From NCBI RefSeq assembly GCF_040802235.1, contig NC_133164.1, positions 90,884,302 to 90,948,301 on the forward strand: a DNA stretch of 64,000 nt, read 5' to 3'. This DNA comes from Manis javanica (lineage: Eukaryota; Chordata; Mammalia; Pholidota; Manidae). Under the pieces are notes generated by a model that saw nothing but the letters and a program-made list of their open reading frames with translations, ran no database searches and had not been told where the DNA came from. Positions 10,516-23,590 of this stretch are shown piece after piece (position 1 is the first letter of the stretch; every line of letters begins with the position of its first letter). The position numbers and the translations under genes are program-made.

Positions 10516-10802
10516 ACTACACTGAAATTTGAATTCCTTAGCCCACTTGTTCCACACTAGGTTTAGAACTTAAGTCCTTTGTAGCCACATGACCGGGAAA
10601 TGGGTAACAAACAGTAAAAGTATCAACTCTTAGGTGGGTAGTTGTTATTGCCTCAGTTGCAAATGAAGGACAACATAGATTCTTGACTTTATCTTCTTTC
10701 AGACAGAAGGCTCTTTGGGCATCTTTAAAGAGAATATTAAATGTATAGTATGGACATAAAACTTAAAGGACTAAATCTTCATAACAGATTAAGCAGATAT
10801 TT

Positions 10803-13800
10803 AAAATTAAGGTATCATTGATATACACTTATGAAGGTTTCACATGAAAAACAATGTGGTTACTACATTCACTCATCAAGTACCCCCCATACCCCAGTGC
10901 AGTCACTGTCCATCACTGTAGTAAGATGTCAGAGTCACTACTTGTCTTCTCTGGGTTACACTGTCTTCCCTATAACCCCCTGAACCCATGTGTACCAATC
11001 ATAATACCCCTCAATCCCCTTCTAACTCTCTCCCAACCCACCCACCCCTACACCTGCCCTTTGATAACCACTAGTCCCTTCTTGGAATCTGTGTCTGCTG
11101 CTGTTTTGTTCCTTCAGTTTTGCTTCACTATTATACTCCACAAATGAGTGAAATCATTTCGTACTTGTCTTTCTCTGCCTGGATTATTTCACTGAACATA
11201 ATACCCTCTAGCTCCATCCATGTTGTTACAAATGGTAGGATTTTTCTTCTTCTTATGGCTGAATAGTATTCCACCATGTGTATATGTACAACATCTTTAT
11301 CCATTCATCTACTGATAGAAACTTAGGTTGCTTCCATACCTTGGCTATTGTAAATAGTGCTGCAGTAAATATAGGGGTGCATATGTCTTTTTGAATCTGA
11401 GATCTTATTTTCTTTGGGTAAATTCCTAGGAGTGGAATTCCTGGGTCCAATGGTGTTTCTATTTTTAGTTTTTGAGGAACCTTCATATTGCTTTCCACAG
11501 TGGTTGAACTAATATACATTCCCATCAGCAGTGTAGGACAGTTCCCCTTTCTCCACATCCTCGCCAGCATTTGTTGTTCTTAGTCTTATTAATGTTGGGC
11601 ATCCTTACTGGTGTGAGGTGATATCTCATTATGGTTTAATTTTCATTTCCCTGATAATTAGCAATGTGGAGCATCTTTTCGTGTGCCTGTTGGCCATCTG
11701 AATTTCTTTGGAGAGTTGTCTGTTCATATCCTCAGCCCATTTTTTAATCAGGTTATTTGCTTTTTGGTTGTTGAGGTATGTGAGTTCTTTCTTTATTTTG
11801 GATCTTAACCCCTTGTCAGATATGTCATGTACAAATATATTCTTCCATACTGTAGGATTCCTTTTTGTTCTGCTGATGGTATACTTTGCTGTACAGAACC
11901 TTTTTAGATTGATGTAGTCCATTTGTTCATTTTTGTTTTTGTTTCTCTTGTCCAAGTAGGGGCATTCAGGAAAAAGTTACTCATGTTTATATTAAGGAAA
12001 TTTTTGCCTGTGCTTTCTTCTAAGAGTTTTATGGTTTCATGACTTATATTTAGGTCTCTGATCCATTTTGAGTTTACTTTCATGTATGGAGTTAGGCAAT
12101 AATCTAGTTTTATTCTCTTGCATGTATGTGTCCAGTTTGCCAACACCAGCTGTTAAAAGAGGCTGTGATTTCCCCATTGTATATTCATGGCTCCTTTATC
12201 ATATATTAATTGACCATATATGCTTGAGTTTATATCTGGGCTCTCTAGTCTGTTATATCGGTCTATGGATCTGTTCTTGTGCCAGTACCAAATTGTCTTG
12301 ATTACTGTGGCTTTGTAGTGAGCTTGAAGTTGGGGAGCATAATCCCCCAAGCTTTATTTTTCCTTCTCAGGATTGCTTTGGCTACTCGGGGTCTTTTGTG
12401 GTTCCATATGAATTTCAAAACTATTTGTTCTAGTTCGCTGAAAATGCTGTTGGTATTTTGATATGGATTGCATTGAATCTGTAGACTGCTTTAGGCAGGA
12501 TGGCCATTTTGACAATATTAATTTTTCCTACCCGTGAGTACAGGATGTATTTCCATTTATTGGTATCTTTAATTTCTCTCATGAGTGTCTTGTAGTTTTC
12601 AGAGTATAGGTCTTTCACTTTCTTGGTTAGGTTTATTCCTAGGTATTTTATTCTTTTTTATACTATTGTGAATGGAATTGTTTTCCTGATTTCTCTTTCT
12701 CCTGGTTCATCATTAGTATATAGGAATACAACTGATTTCTGTTATTGATGCTGTATCCTGCAACTTTGCCCAATTCACTCATTAGCTCTAGTAGTTTTGA
12801 AGTGGATTCTTTAGGGTTTTTATGTACAATATCACATCATCTGCAAACAGTGACAGTTTAACCTCTTCCTTACCAATGTGGATGCCTTTTATTTCTTTGT
12901 GTTGTCTGATTTTCATGGCTAGGACCTCCAGAACTATGTTGAATAGAAGTGCTGAGAGTAGCATCCTTCTCTTGTTCCCGATCTTAAAGGAAAAGCTTTC
13001 AGCTTCTTGCTGTTAAGTATGATGTTGGCTGTGCGTTTGTCATACATGGCCTTTATTATATTGAGGTATTTGCCCTCTATACCCATTTTGTTGAGAGTTT
13101 TTATCATGAATGGATGTTGAATTTTGTCAAATGCTTTTTCAGCATCTATGGAGATGTTCATGTGGTCCTTCTTTTTGTTGATGTGGTGGATGATGTTGAT
13201 GGATTTTCAAACATTGTACTGTCCTTGCACCCCTGGAATAAATCCTACTTGATCATGATGGATGATTTTGATGTATTTTTTAATTCATTTTGCTTATATT
13301 TTGTTGAGTAATTTGCATCTATGTTCATCAGGGATATTGGTCTGTAATTTTTTTTGTGGTGTCTTTACCTGGTTTGGTATTAGAGTGATGCTGACCTCAT
13401 AGAATGAGTTTGGTAGTATTCCCTCCCCTTCCTATATTTTTTGGAAAACTTTAAGGAGGATGGTATTAGGTCTTCACTAAATGTTCAACAAAATTCAGCG
13501 GTGAAGCCATCTGGTTCAGGGTTTTGTTCTTAGTTTTTTGATTGCCAATTGAATTTCATTGCTAGAGACTGGTCTGTTCTGATTTTGTTTCTTCCTGGGT
13601 CAGCCTTGGAAGGTTGTATTTTTCTAGAAAGTTTCAGTTTTTCAGTTTAGCATATAACTTTTTGTAGTATTTTCTAATAATTCTTTGTATTTCTGTGGTG
13701 TCCATATCTATATTTCCTTTCTCATTTCTGATTATTTATGTGTGTAGACTCTCTTTTTTTCTTGATTAAGTCTGGCTAGGGGTTTTTCTATTTTGCTTGT

Positions 13801-15186
13801 TTTCTCCAAGAAGCAGCTCCTGCTTTCATTGATTCTCTTTTATTCATTTCAATTTTATTTCTGCTCTAATCTTTATTATGTCCCTCCTTCTACTGACTTT
13901 GGGCCTCATTTGCTCTTCTTTTTCTAGTTTCATTAACTGTGAGTTTAGACTGTTCATATGGGATTGTTTTTCTTTCCTGAGGTAAGCCTGTTTTGCAATA
14001 TACTTCCCTCTTAGCACAGCCCTCACTGTGTCTCAGAGATTTACGGTGTTGAGTTATTGTTGTCATTTGTCTCCATATATATTGCTTGATCTGTCTTTAT
14101 TTAGTCATTGATCCATTGATTATTTAGCAGCATGTTAAGCCTCCATGTGTTTGTGGGCTTTATGTTTTATTTGTGTAATTTATTTCTAGTTTCATACCTT
14201 TGTGATATGAGAAACTGGTTGGTACAATTTCAATCCTTCTGAAATTACTGAGGCTTTTTTTGTGGCCTAGTATGTGATCTATTCTTGAAAATGTTCCATG
14301 TGCACTTGAGATAAATGTGTATCCTGCTGTGTTTGGGTGTACAGTTCTGTAGATGTCTGTTAGGTCCATCTGTTCTAATGTGCTCAGTGCCTGTGTCTCA
14401 CTTATTTTCTGTCTTTTTGGATCTGTCCATTGGAATGAGTGGTGTGTTGAAGTCTCCTAAAATGAATGTATTGCATTCCATTTCCCTCTTTATTTCTGTT
14501 AGTATTTGTCTCACATATGTAGGTGCTCCTGTGTTGGGTGCATAGATATTTATAATGGTTATATCTTCTTGTTGGACTGCCCCCTTAATCATTATACAGT
14601 GTCCTTTGTCTCTTGTGACTTTGTTTTGAAGTCTGTTTTGTCTGATACAAGTACTGCAATGGCTGCTTTTTCTCCCTATTAGTTGCATGGAATATTTTTT
14701 CAATCCCTTCACTTTTAATCTATGTCTTTGGGTTTGAAATGAGTGTCTTGTAGGCAGCATATAGATGGGTCTTGTTCTTTTATCCATTCAGTGACTCTAT
14801 GCTTTTGATTGGTTCATTCAGACCATTTAATTTTAGGATTATTATCGATAGGTATGTACTTATTGCCATTGCAGGCTTTAGATTCGTGGTTACCAAAGGT
14901 TTGAGGTTAGCTACTTTACTACCTAACAGTCTAACTTAACTCACTTAGTATGCTGTAACAATCACAGTCTAAAAGTTCTTTTTTTCCCCCCTCCTTTTTG
15001 TTCCTCCATTCTTCATATATTACGTATTATATTTTGTACTCTTCTGTGTGTTCCTTGTCTGACTTTGGGGGTAGTTGATTTGATTTTGCATCTGCTTAAT
15101 AATTAATTGGTCTACTTTTCTTACTGGCATTTTATTTCTTCTGATGACAGCTATGTAGTCTTAGGAACACTTCCATCTATAGCGTT
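10803..15186 (-). mobile_element. L1-A: 5'-truncated L1 with complete-length but broken ORF2
   Basis: Minus-strand L1. The 3' end lies at the left (GGTATCATTGATATACACTTATG), followed by the 3' UTR to 11130. ORF2 runs from an ATG at 14867-14869 to a TAA at 11131-11133. The element breaks off near 15186, before ORF1 and the 5' UTR. The reverse-transcriptase FADD motif survives near 12835, but stops and frameshifts cut ORF2 into pieces of 60-130 residues. Flanking target duplications are not clear. Confidence 0.9.
11131..14869 (-). pseudogene. L1-A ORF2 remnant (endonuclease, reverse transcriptase)
   Basis: Fragments in the right order include the endonuclease-end phrase NTAGYTFISSAHGTFSRIDH near 14290, the reverse-transcriptase phrase [19 protein letters not shown] near 13120, and the C-terminal phrase PQKLKIETPLDPGIPLLGIY near 11440. 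Frameshifts and stops between them exclude a working product. Confidence 0.88.
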
Positions 15187-15765
15187 TTTTTTAAATTCAA
15201 GTATCACTAATATACAATCTTACATTGTTTCAAGTGTTTAACAGAGGTTCAACAGACCCATATTATTAAATCCTCACTGCCACTAGTGTCTAGTGTGGTT
15301 ACTATGTGTCATCATAGAAAGATGGTACAAAATCATTGGCTGTGTTCTCCATATTGTACTATCATCCCCTTGACCAACTTATATTGTGATTGAGAATTTT
15401 TGTGCCCTTTTATCCCCCTCTACCTCCCCCATGGTAACCACCAGTGACTTTTCACCATCTGTGAGTCTTCAATCAATGGTTTCTTAGATATGACACCAAA
15501 AGCACAAACAAAAGAAAAAAAACAGATAAATTGGACTTTGTTACAATTAAAAATTTGCTTCAAATGAGGACCAATCAAGAAAGTGAAAAGATAGACCAAT
15601 GAATGAGAGAAAATATTTTCAAATCATGTATCTTTTAAGGAGCCTATATCCAGAATTACAAAGAACACATATAATTCAATAATAAAAAGACAAAACATGG
15701 AAAAGAATCCATGTGGACAATTCCCCAAAGAAAATAAATAACCCATGAGTGGATGGAATGATACC
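15187..15765 (-). mobile_element. Older L1M with 5' inversion (twin-primed)
   Basis: The left half (15187-15480) is an L1M 3' UTR on the minus strand, starting with a T-run and TTCAAGTATCACTAATATACAATC. The right half (15485-15765) reads as L1 ORF2 on the plus strand (GATATGACACCAAAAGCACA, ATAAATTGGACTTTGTTAC). Two abutting L1 parts in opposite orientation, with the inverted piece at the 5' side, is the known twin-priming product. Confidence 0.7.
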
Positions 15766-16116
15766 CAATATCTTTTATTTTATTTTATTTTATTTTTTGG
15801 TATCATTAGTCTACAATTACATGCAGAACATTATGTTTACTAGACTCCCCCCATCACCAAGTTCCCCCCACTTACCCCATTACATTCACTGTCCATCAGT
15901 ATAGTAAGATGCTATAGAATCACTATCTTCTCTGTGTTGTACTACCCACCCGTGCACCCCCTACATTATGTCTGCTAATAGTAATGCCCCCTTTTTCCCC
16001 CTTATCCCTCCCTTCCCACCCATCCTCCCCAGTCCCTTTCCCTTTGGTAACTGTTACTCCATTCTTGGGTTCTGTGAGTTGGCTGCTGTTTTGATCCTTC
16101 AGTTTTTTCTTTGTTC

Positions 16117-19100
16117 TTATACTCCACATATGAGTGAAATCATTTGATACTTGTCTTTTTCTGCCTGGCTTGTTTCATTGAGTAAAATACCCTCTGGCTC
16201 CATCCATGTTGTTGCAAATGGTAGGATTTGTTTTCTTCTTATGGCTGAATAATATTCCATTGTGTATATGTACCACATCTTCTTTATCCATTCATCTACT
16301 GATGGACACTTAGGTTGCTTCCATTTCTTGGCTATTGTAAATAGTGCTGTGATAAACATAGGGGTGCATATGTCTTTTTCAAACTGGGCTGCTGCATTCT
16401 TAAGGTAAATTTCTAGGAGTGGAATTCCTGGGTCAAATGCTATTTCTATTTTGAGTTTTTTGAGGAACCTCCATACTGCTTTCCACAATGGTTGAACTAA
16501 TTTACATTCCCACCAGCAGTGTAGGAGGGTTCCCCTTTCTCCACATCCTCACCAACATTTGTTGTTGTTTCCCTTTTGAGGACATCCTTACTGGTGTGAG
16601 GTGATATCTCATTGTGGTTTTAATTTACATTTTGCTGATTATTAGCGATGTGGAGCATCTTTACATGTGTCTGTTGGCCATCTGAATTTCTTCTTTGGAG
16701 AACTGTCCAGATCCTCTGCCCATTTTTTAATTGGATTATTTGTTTTTTGTTTGTTGAGGTGGGTGAGTTCTTTATATATTTTGGATGTCAACCCTTTGTC
16801 AGATCTGTCATTTATGAATATATTCTCCCATACGGGATGCCTTTTGTTCTATTGATGGTGTCCTTTCTGTACAGAAGGTTTTCAGCTTGATATAGTCCCA
16901 CTTGTTAGTTTTTGCTTTTGTTTCCCTTCCTCAGGGAGATATGTTCATGAAGAAGTTACTCATGTTTATGTCAAATAGACTTTTGCCTATGTTTTTTTTC
17001 TAAGAGTTTGATGGTTTCATAACTTACATTCAGGTCTTTGATCCATTTCAAATTTACTTTTATGTATGGGGTTAGATAATGATCCAGTTTCATTCTCTTA
17101 CATGTAGCTGTCCAGTTCTGCCAACACCAGCTGTTGAAGAGGCTGTCATTTCCCCGTTGTATGTCCATGGCTCCTTTATCATATATTAATTGACCATATA
17201 TATTTGGGTTAATGTCTGGAGACTCTATATTCTGTTCCACTGGTCTGTGACTCTGTTCTTGTGCCAGTACCAAATTGTCTGGATTACTGTGGCTTTGTAG
17301 TAGAACTTGAAGTTGGGAAGCAAGATACCCCCTGCTTTATTCTTCCTTCTCAGGACTGCTTTGGCTATTTGGGGTGTTTTGTGGTTCCATATGAATTTTA
17401 GTACTATTTGTTACAGTTTGTTGAAGAATGCTGTTGGTATTTTGATATGGATTGCATTGAATCTGCAGATTGCTTTAGGCAGGATGGCCATTTTGACAAA
17501 ATTAATTCTTCCTTGTCAAGAGCATGGGATGAGTTTCCATTTGTTAGTGTCCTCTTTAATTTCTCTTAAGAGTGTCTTGTAGTTTTCAGGGTATAAGTCT
17601 TTCACTTCCTTGGTTAGGTTTATTCCTAGGTATTTTATTCTTTTTGATGCAATTGTACATAGAATTGTTTTTCTGATTTTTCTACTTGTTCATCATTACA
17701 GTATAGAAAAGCAACAAATTTCTGTGTATTAATTTTGTATCCTGAAACTTTGCTGAATTCAGATATTAGTTCACGAGTTTTGGAGTGAAGGCTTTAGGGT
17801 TTTTCATGTACAGTATCATGTCATCTGCAAACAGTGACAGTTTGACTTTATCCTCACCAATCTGAATGCCTTTTGTTTCTTTGTGTTGTCTGATTGTTGT
17901 GGGTAGGACCTCAAGAACTATGTTGAATAAAAGAGGGGAGAGTGGGCATCCTTGTCTTGTTCCTGATCTTAGAGGAAAAGATTTCAGCTTCTTGCTGTTA
18001 AGTATAATGTTGGCTGTGGGTTTGTCATATATAGCCTTTATTATGTTGCCCTCTATACCCATTTTGTTGAGAGTTTTTATCATGAATGGATGTTTAATTT
18101 TGTTGAATGCTTTTTCAGCATCTATGAAGATGATCATGTGGTTTGTGTCCTTTTTATTGATGTGGTGGATGATGTTGATGGACTTTCAAATGTATCATCC
18201 TTGGGTCCCTGGGATGTATCCCACTTGATCATGGTGTATGATTCTTTTGATGTATTTTTGAGTTTGGTTTGCTAAGATTTTGTTGAGTATTTTTGAATCT
18301 ATGTTCATCTTGGATATATTTGTTTGTAGTTTTCTTTTTTTTGGTCGTGTCTTTGCATGGTTTTGGTATTAGAGTGATACTGGCTTCATAGAATGAGTTT
18401 GGTAGTATTCCCTCCTCTTCTATTTTTTGGAAAAGTTTAAGGTGAATGGGTATTATGTATTCTGTAAATGTCTGATAAAATTCAGCAGTGAATCCATCTG
18501 GTCCAGAGGTGTTGTTCTTGGGTAGTTTTTTGGTTACCAATAATTTCATTGCTGGTAATTGGTCTGTTTATATTTTCTGTTTCTTCCTTCGTCAGTCTTG
18601 GAAGGTTGTATTTTTCTAGCAAGTTGTCCATTTCTTCCAGGTTATCCAGTAGCATGTAGATTTTCATAGGATTCTCTAATAATTCTTTGTATTTCTGTGG
18701 TGTCCATCGTGATTTTTCCTTTCACATTTCTGATTCTGTTTATCTGTGTAGATTATCTTTTTTTCTTAATAAGTATGGCTAGGGGGTTATCTATTTTGTT
18801 TATTTTCTCAAAGGACCATCTCTTGGTTTCATTAATTTTTTCTATTGTTTTATTCTTCTCAATTGTATTTATTTCTGTTCTGATCTTTATTGTGTCCCTC
18901 CTTCTGCTGACTTTGAGCTTCATTTGTTCTTCTTTTTCTGTTTTCAGTAATTTTGAATTTAGACTATTCATTTGGGATTGTTCTTCCTTCTTTAAATAGG
19001 CCTGGATTGCTATATACTCTCCTCTTAGAACTGCCTTCACTGAGTAGACAGAAGTTGGGGCTTTGTGCTGTTGTTTTCTTTGTCTCCATATATTGCTTGA

Positions 19101-19873
19101 TCTCTGTTTTAATTTGTTCATTGATCCATTGGTTATTAAGGACAATGTTCTTAAGTCGCCATGTGTTTGTGAGCCTTTTTTTCTTTTTAAAATTTATTTC
19201 TGGTTTTATACCTTTGTGATCTGAGAAGTTGGTTTTTACACTTTCCATCTTTTTGAATATACTGCAGCTCTTTTTGTGACATAGTATGTGTTCTATTCTG
19301 GAGAATGTTCCATGTGCACTTGAGAAGAATGTGTGTCCTGCTGCGTTTGGGTGTAGAGTTCTGTAGGTGTCTGTTAGGCCCATCTGTTCTAATGTTTTGT
19401 TCTGTCCCTCTGTGTCCCTACTTATTTTCTGTGTGGTTGATCTGTCCTTTGGAGTGAGGGGTGTGTTGAAGAGCCTCCTAAAATGAATGCATTGCATTCT
19501 ATTTCCCCCTTTAAGTCTGTTAATATTTGTTTCATATATGTAGGTGTTCCTGTGTTGGGTGCATAGATATTTATAATGGTTATATTCTCTTGTTGGATTG
19601 ACCCCTTTCTCATTATGTAGTGTCCTTGTCTCTTGTGACTTTCTTTGTTTTAAGGTCTATTTTGTCTGATACAAGTACTACAACACCTGCTTTTTTCTCC
19701 TTAGTTGCAGGAAATATCTTTTTCCATTCCCTTCACTTTTGGTCTGTGTGTCTTTGGGTTTGTAGGCAGCATATAGTTGGGTCTTGATTATTTTATCCAT
19801 TCAGTCTTTTGATTGGTGCATTTAGTCCATTTACATTTAGAGTGATTATCAATAGGTGTGTACTAACTGCCAT
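16117..19873 (-). pseudogene. L1-B ORF2 remnant with intact FADD motif
   Basis: The start codon is at 19871-19873 (MAVSTHLLIITL) and the stop after MISLICGV is at 16117-16119. An open piece at 17766-18137 keeps [35 protein letters not shown] and the catalytic FADD (17820-17831). Another, at 18964-19497, covers the endonuclease end and linker. Frameshifts separate the pieces, so no full 1250-residue product is possible. Confidence 0.9.
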
Positions 19874-20105
19874 GGCAGGCTTTAGATTTATGATTATGAA
19901 GGGTTCAAGGGTAACTTCCTTACTGAGAGTCTAACTTAACTCACTTTGTATGCTATTAAAAACACAATCTAAAGGTTCTTTTTTCCCTTTTCTTCCTCCT
20001 GCATTCTTTATATATCAGGTATCATATTCTGTACTCTTCATCTATCCCTTTTTATTACATCTGGTGACAGCTATTAAACCTTAGGAACACTTCCATCTAT
20101 AGCAG

Positions 20106-20936
20106 TCCCTCCACAATACACTGTAGAGATGGTTTGTGGGAGCTAAATACTACCAGCTTTTGCTCATCTGGAAATTGTTTAATCTCTCCTAATTTAAATG
20201 GTAATTGTGCCAGATAGAGTAATCTTGGTTCAAGGCCCTTCTGCTTCATTGCATTAAATATATCATGCCACTCCCTTTTGGCCTGTAAGGTTTCTGCTGA
20301 GAAGTCTGATAGCCTGATGGGGTTTCCTTTGTAGGTGATCTTATTTCTCTCTCTGGCTGCTCTTAACAGTCAATCCTTATACTTGATCTTTGCCATTTTA
20401 ATTATTATATATCTTGGTGTTGTCCTCCTTGGGTCCCTTGTATTGGGAGATCTGTGTACCTCCATTGCTTGAGAGACTATCTCCTTCCCCAGACTGGGGA
20501 AGTTTTCAGCAATTACTTCCTCAAAGACACTTTCTATCCCCTTTTCTCTCTTCTTCTTCTTCTTGTACTCTACTTTAAGGCAAATATTGTTCTGTTTGGA
20601 TTGGTCACACAGTTCTCTCAGTATTCTTTCATTCCTAGAGATCCTTTTTTCTCTGTGCCTCAGCTTCTTTGTATTCCTCTTCCCTAATTTCTATTTCATT
20701 TATCATGTCCTGTACCATATCTAATCTACTTTTAATACCCTCCCTTGTGTTCTTCAATGATTGGATATTCATCCTAAATTTGTTCCTGAGTTCTTGAAAT
20801 TTTTCTATACCTTCATGGGCATGTTTATGATTTTTAGTTTGAAATCTCTTTCAGGAATATTTATTAATTCAATATCACTTGATCCTTTCTCTGGTGGTGT
20901 GATTTTGCTTTGAACCAGGTTCCTTTGTTATTTCAT
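20106..20936 (-). pseudogene. L1-B ORF1 remnant
   Basis: The reverse strand resembles the L1 ORF1 protein: remnants of coiled-coil and RNA-recognition segments, and the C-terminal-domain phrase for SDFSAETLQAK, EWHDIFNAMKQKG near 20240-20310. The expected initiator region near 20934 is followed at once by a stop, and frameshifts are frequent. Confidence 0.75.
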
Positions 20937-21854
20937 ATTTGTATTTTGTGCCCTCTAGTGCCCAGAAGCTCTTCTCTCTGGAGCTGCTCACCCCCTGGAG
21001 CAATGTCGGGGGTCACAGGGGAGTGGTGCTGGTGTCTGGAAAGAGCTGTTTCCTGTTTCCCCGTTCCTATGCCTGTCTCCACTGCCAGAACCAGTGGGCC
21101 GAACACACAGCTGGAAGCCTCTATGCTTTGTGTTTGTAGATGCTGTAGGCGGGGCTTCCCTCTGGGTGGCCTGACGCCAGGGCAGGGCTACTGGTTTGCG
21201 AGCCAGCTGCAAGTTAGCTGGAAGACACAGCCGGCTGCGTTTCTTGGAGGGGGGCCTTGGAGCTGCGTAGTCAGCCAGGGGGATGGAGTGCCTGAAGATC
21301 GCTTAAGTTCTCAAACTACGGAGCAAAGTGCACCCAGAGAATTTTGTCTGCCTGTCCTTTCTCCTGAGCAGTAAGCTCTGTGCAATCCTTGCTACTTTAG
21401 CAGCCCTCTCACTTTTAGGAAGTCTTTCAGACTGTCCACCCAGATCAGCCAGGATGAATCCATGTTTTCCGGAAGCAGCTCCAATCTCCCTTTTTCTAGG
21501 TATTCTGCCTGTCTTAGCTTTCCAACCCCACTAATCACCAGAGGACCATGCAATGTAGGTTTGTGTTCCCAGTGCAGACCTTCAGGGCTAGGTATTCAGC
21601 AGTCCCAGGCCTCTACTCCCTCCCAGCTCTGTTTCTCTTCCTCCCACCAGTGAGCTGGGGTGGGGAAAGGGCTTGGGTCCTGCTGGGTCACAGCTTTGGT
21701 ACATTACCCTTTTCCATGAGGTCTGCTCTTTTCTCCAGGTGTATGCAGTCTGGTGCAGCCTTCTTTCCTGTTGCTCTTTCAGGATTAGTTGTATTAATTA
21801 CATTTTTGTATATTTGGTTTTAGAAGGTCTCTGTCTCACCTCTCACGCCGCCAC
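20937..21854 (-). promoter_or_regulatory. L1-B 5' UTR (old internal promoter)
   Basis: A GC-richer stretch of about 0.9 kb upstream of ORF1, with the L1 start-type sequence GGCGGCGTGAGAGGTGAG on the minus strand at its outer end. Its open frames of up to 154 residues on the opposite strand are a base-composition effect. Confidence 0.7.
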
Positions 21855-22714
21855 CTTTAATCCTATTGATCCTGTTTTAATTTTAATAAACCATTTACTG
21901 ACATACCACACACACACACATGCAGAGGAATACTCAAAGCTCTGACACAGCCTGTATCTGGGGCCTCTAGGGGTCTTGTGATGCAGCCTGCATCTGCCTT
22001 TGTTCAGCTCTTCTCACATAGGCCTGGTGAGACTCATGTCTGCGTGCCTCCTAGTCTGAACTCTATGGGGGCTGCAACCCAGCAGGTAATCCAGCTAGAA
22101 AGTATTCAATATGCTTCTATCTGTCCTGGGACTCAACTTACAATTAAATATAAATAGGAATTTTTCTGAATAAAAATCAATTTGCGTATAATGCATTACT
22201 TGAAAAGAAAATCTCAATTTTTCCTTTAAAAATATTAGCATGGAGACAATTTTTCACAAATTACTTTTAATTAAGTACAATTTTTACTCTCTCTTACATC
22301 TTGCTAGTGATAGCCCCCTTTAAGATAGCTTCTTTATTCTTTCAACCCCATCAGAACTTTGCTTTCTTGCAAAGAAAAGTTCCAGGACTAAGAAGCAGCC
22401 ACTGCACAAGAAATTATTTTTCTTTTGAGCAGAAATGAGTAGTGATGCCAGAAATAGGATGTTGGGGATAATTTTACTAAGGGATAGTAGTGGTTTTGCT
22501 ATACTAAACCACTCCAGATGCAGAGATGGCAAAGATAAACTCTGAAAACTCCTGAGTTTCATGTTTAAAATTTAACTCTAATATTACCAAACATCTACTT
22601 GAATGTTTTAACCCTTCAACCAAATAATAGTACATATTTTTTAATATGGTAAACCATACAATTATTCCTTTAATTAAAATTCTTATTTCTGACTAAGAAT
22701 TGTTTGTTTGGGAA
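21855..22714. other. Intergenic, nothing recognised
   Basis: AT-rich sequence with a short (CA)n run at 21909-21920. I see no gene or repeat that I can assign. Confidence 0.4.
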
Positions 22715-22970
22715 GGCGGTACAGTCATCTGGTTAGGATTGTATCTTTGTGGCCTTGCCCTGTAGAACCTGAATGTGCCATTTATTATAATTGTATAATC
22801 TTTGGTAAATTCTTAATTCTTCTGCATCTGTTCCTTTATATGTAAAATAAGGACAATAACAGTACTTATCTCATAAAGATGCTGTGAGGACTCAGTGAGA
22901 TGGAACATGAAAAACACCTAGAAGAGTGGATAGTATATTGAAAGTGCTCAATCTGCACTATTATCATAAT
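22715..22970 (+). mobile_element. MIR SINE, near full length
   Basis: The MIR order is clear: CAGTCATCTGGTTAGGATTG, CTGAATGTGCCATTTATT, TAATCTTTGGTAAATTCTTAATTC, CATCTGTTCCTTTATATGTAAAATAAGGACAATAA, ACTTATCTCATAAAGATGCTGTGAGGACTCAGTGAGATGG and AAGTGCTCAAT. Confidence 0.8.
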
Positions 22971-23159
22971 TGATTTTCAAGAATCTATAAAATATGAATA
23001 TCAACACCAACAATAAAACGACTAGATGAATAACTAGATCTAACATTACCATATGGTGGTTGCCCTTTGAACACATTAATGATGTAGGCAAATTGCTTTA
23101 AGTATTTGTAAAAATTTTGTTGTGATTATATTGCCAAAGACTCTTCTTAGAAAACACAC

Positions 23160-23590
23160 TTTAGACAGGCTTCTCTGAACCCTCTTTTCAACTAGGCCTT
23201 GTCCTTGGGCACATTCTTCTGCCTGCCCAGCCAAATTTAAGCAGGAATCCTAAAACAGTTGGGCAAGAATTCTCTGACCCTTGACATCTGATCCCCCTGG
23301 CCTGCCTCAGAAAGAATTCCATTAAGTCAGTTTAGCAAGAACCCTGCCCCTTGACATCTCCTTCCTTATTTTCCATTCACTGACTCCCATTCACTCTTCT
23401 CCTTGGTAACAAGTCCCACGCGGTCTTTGACTTCAGAGTTGAGCCCCACCCTTCTCCCCTATTGGGATAGTCTTAATACCTACCAACAGAAGTCCTGAAT
23501 AAAGTCTTCCTTACCCTTTTAACAAGTATTAGAATAAATTTAACAGCATCAATACTTGTCTAACATATCTTCAGTCTAGTTTTTTTAATT
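23160..23590 (+). mobile_element. Candidate LTR fragment
   Basis: C-rich sequence with paired phrases (TGACCCTTGACATCTGATCCCCC and CCCTTGACATCTCCTTCC). Further right it has GAATAAAGTCTTCCTTACCC, a poly(A)-signal/R-region pattern typical of ERV LTRs. I cannot fix its ends or family. Confidence 0.4.

Larger units (their letters stand above)
15766..21854 (-). mobile_element. L1-B: nearly full-length L1
   Basis: Minus-strand L1 of about 6.1 kb. The left end has an (ATTTT)n-type tail and GGTATCATTAGTCTACAATTAC. Then come the 3' UTR to 16116, ORF2 at 16117-19873, ORF1 near 20106-20936 and a GC-richer 5' UTR of about 0.9 kb. The 5' tip reads CACGCCGCCACC, about 15 nt short of the tip seen in L1-D. 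Frameshifts and stops occur throughout. I could not identify a target duplication. Confidence 0.92.

Noticed and set aside
20910-21374. 154-codon open frame on the plus strand
   Set aside because: Antisense to the L1-B 5' UTR; the same composition effect.
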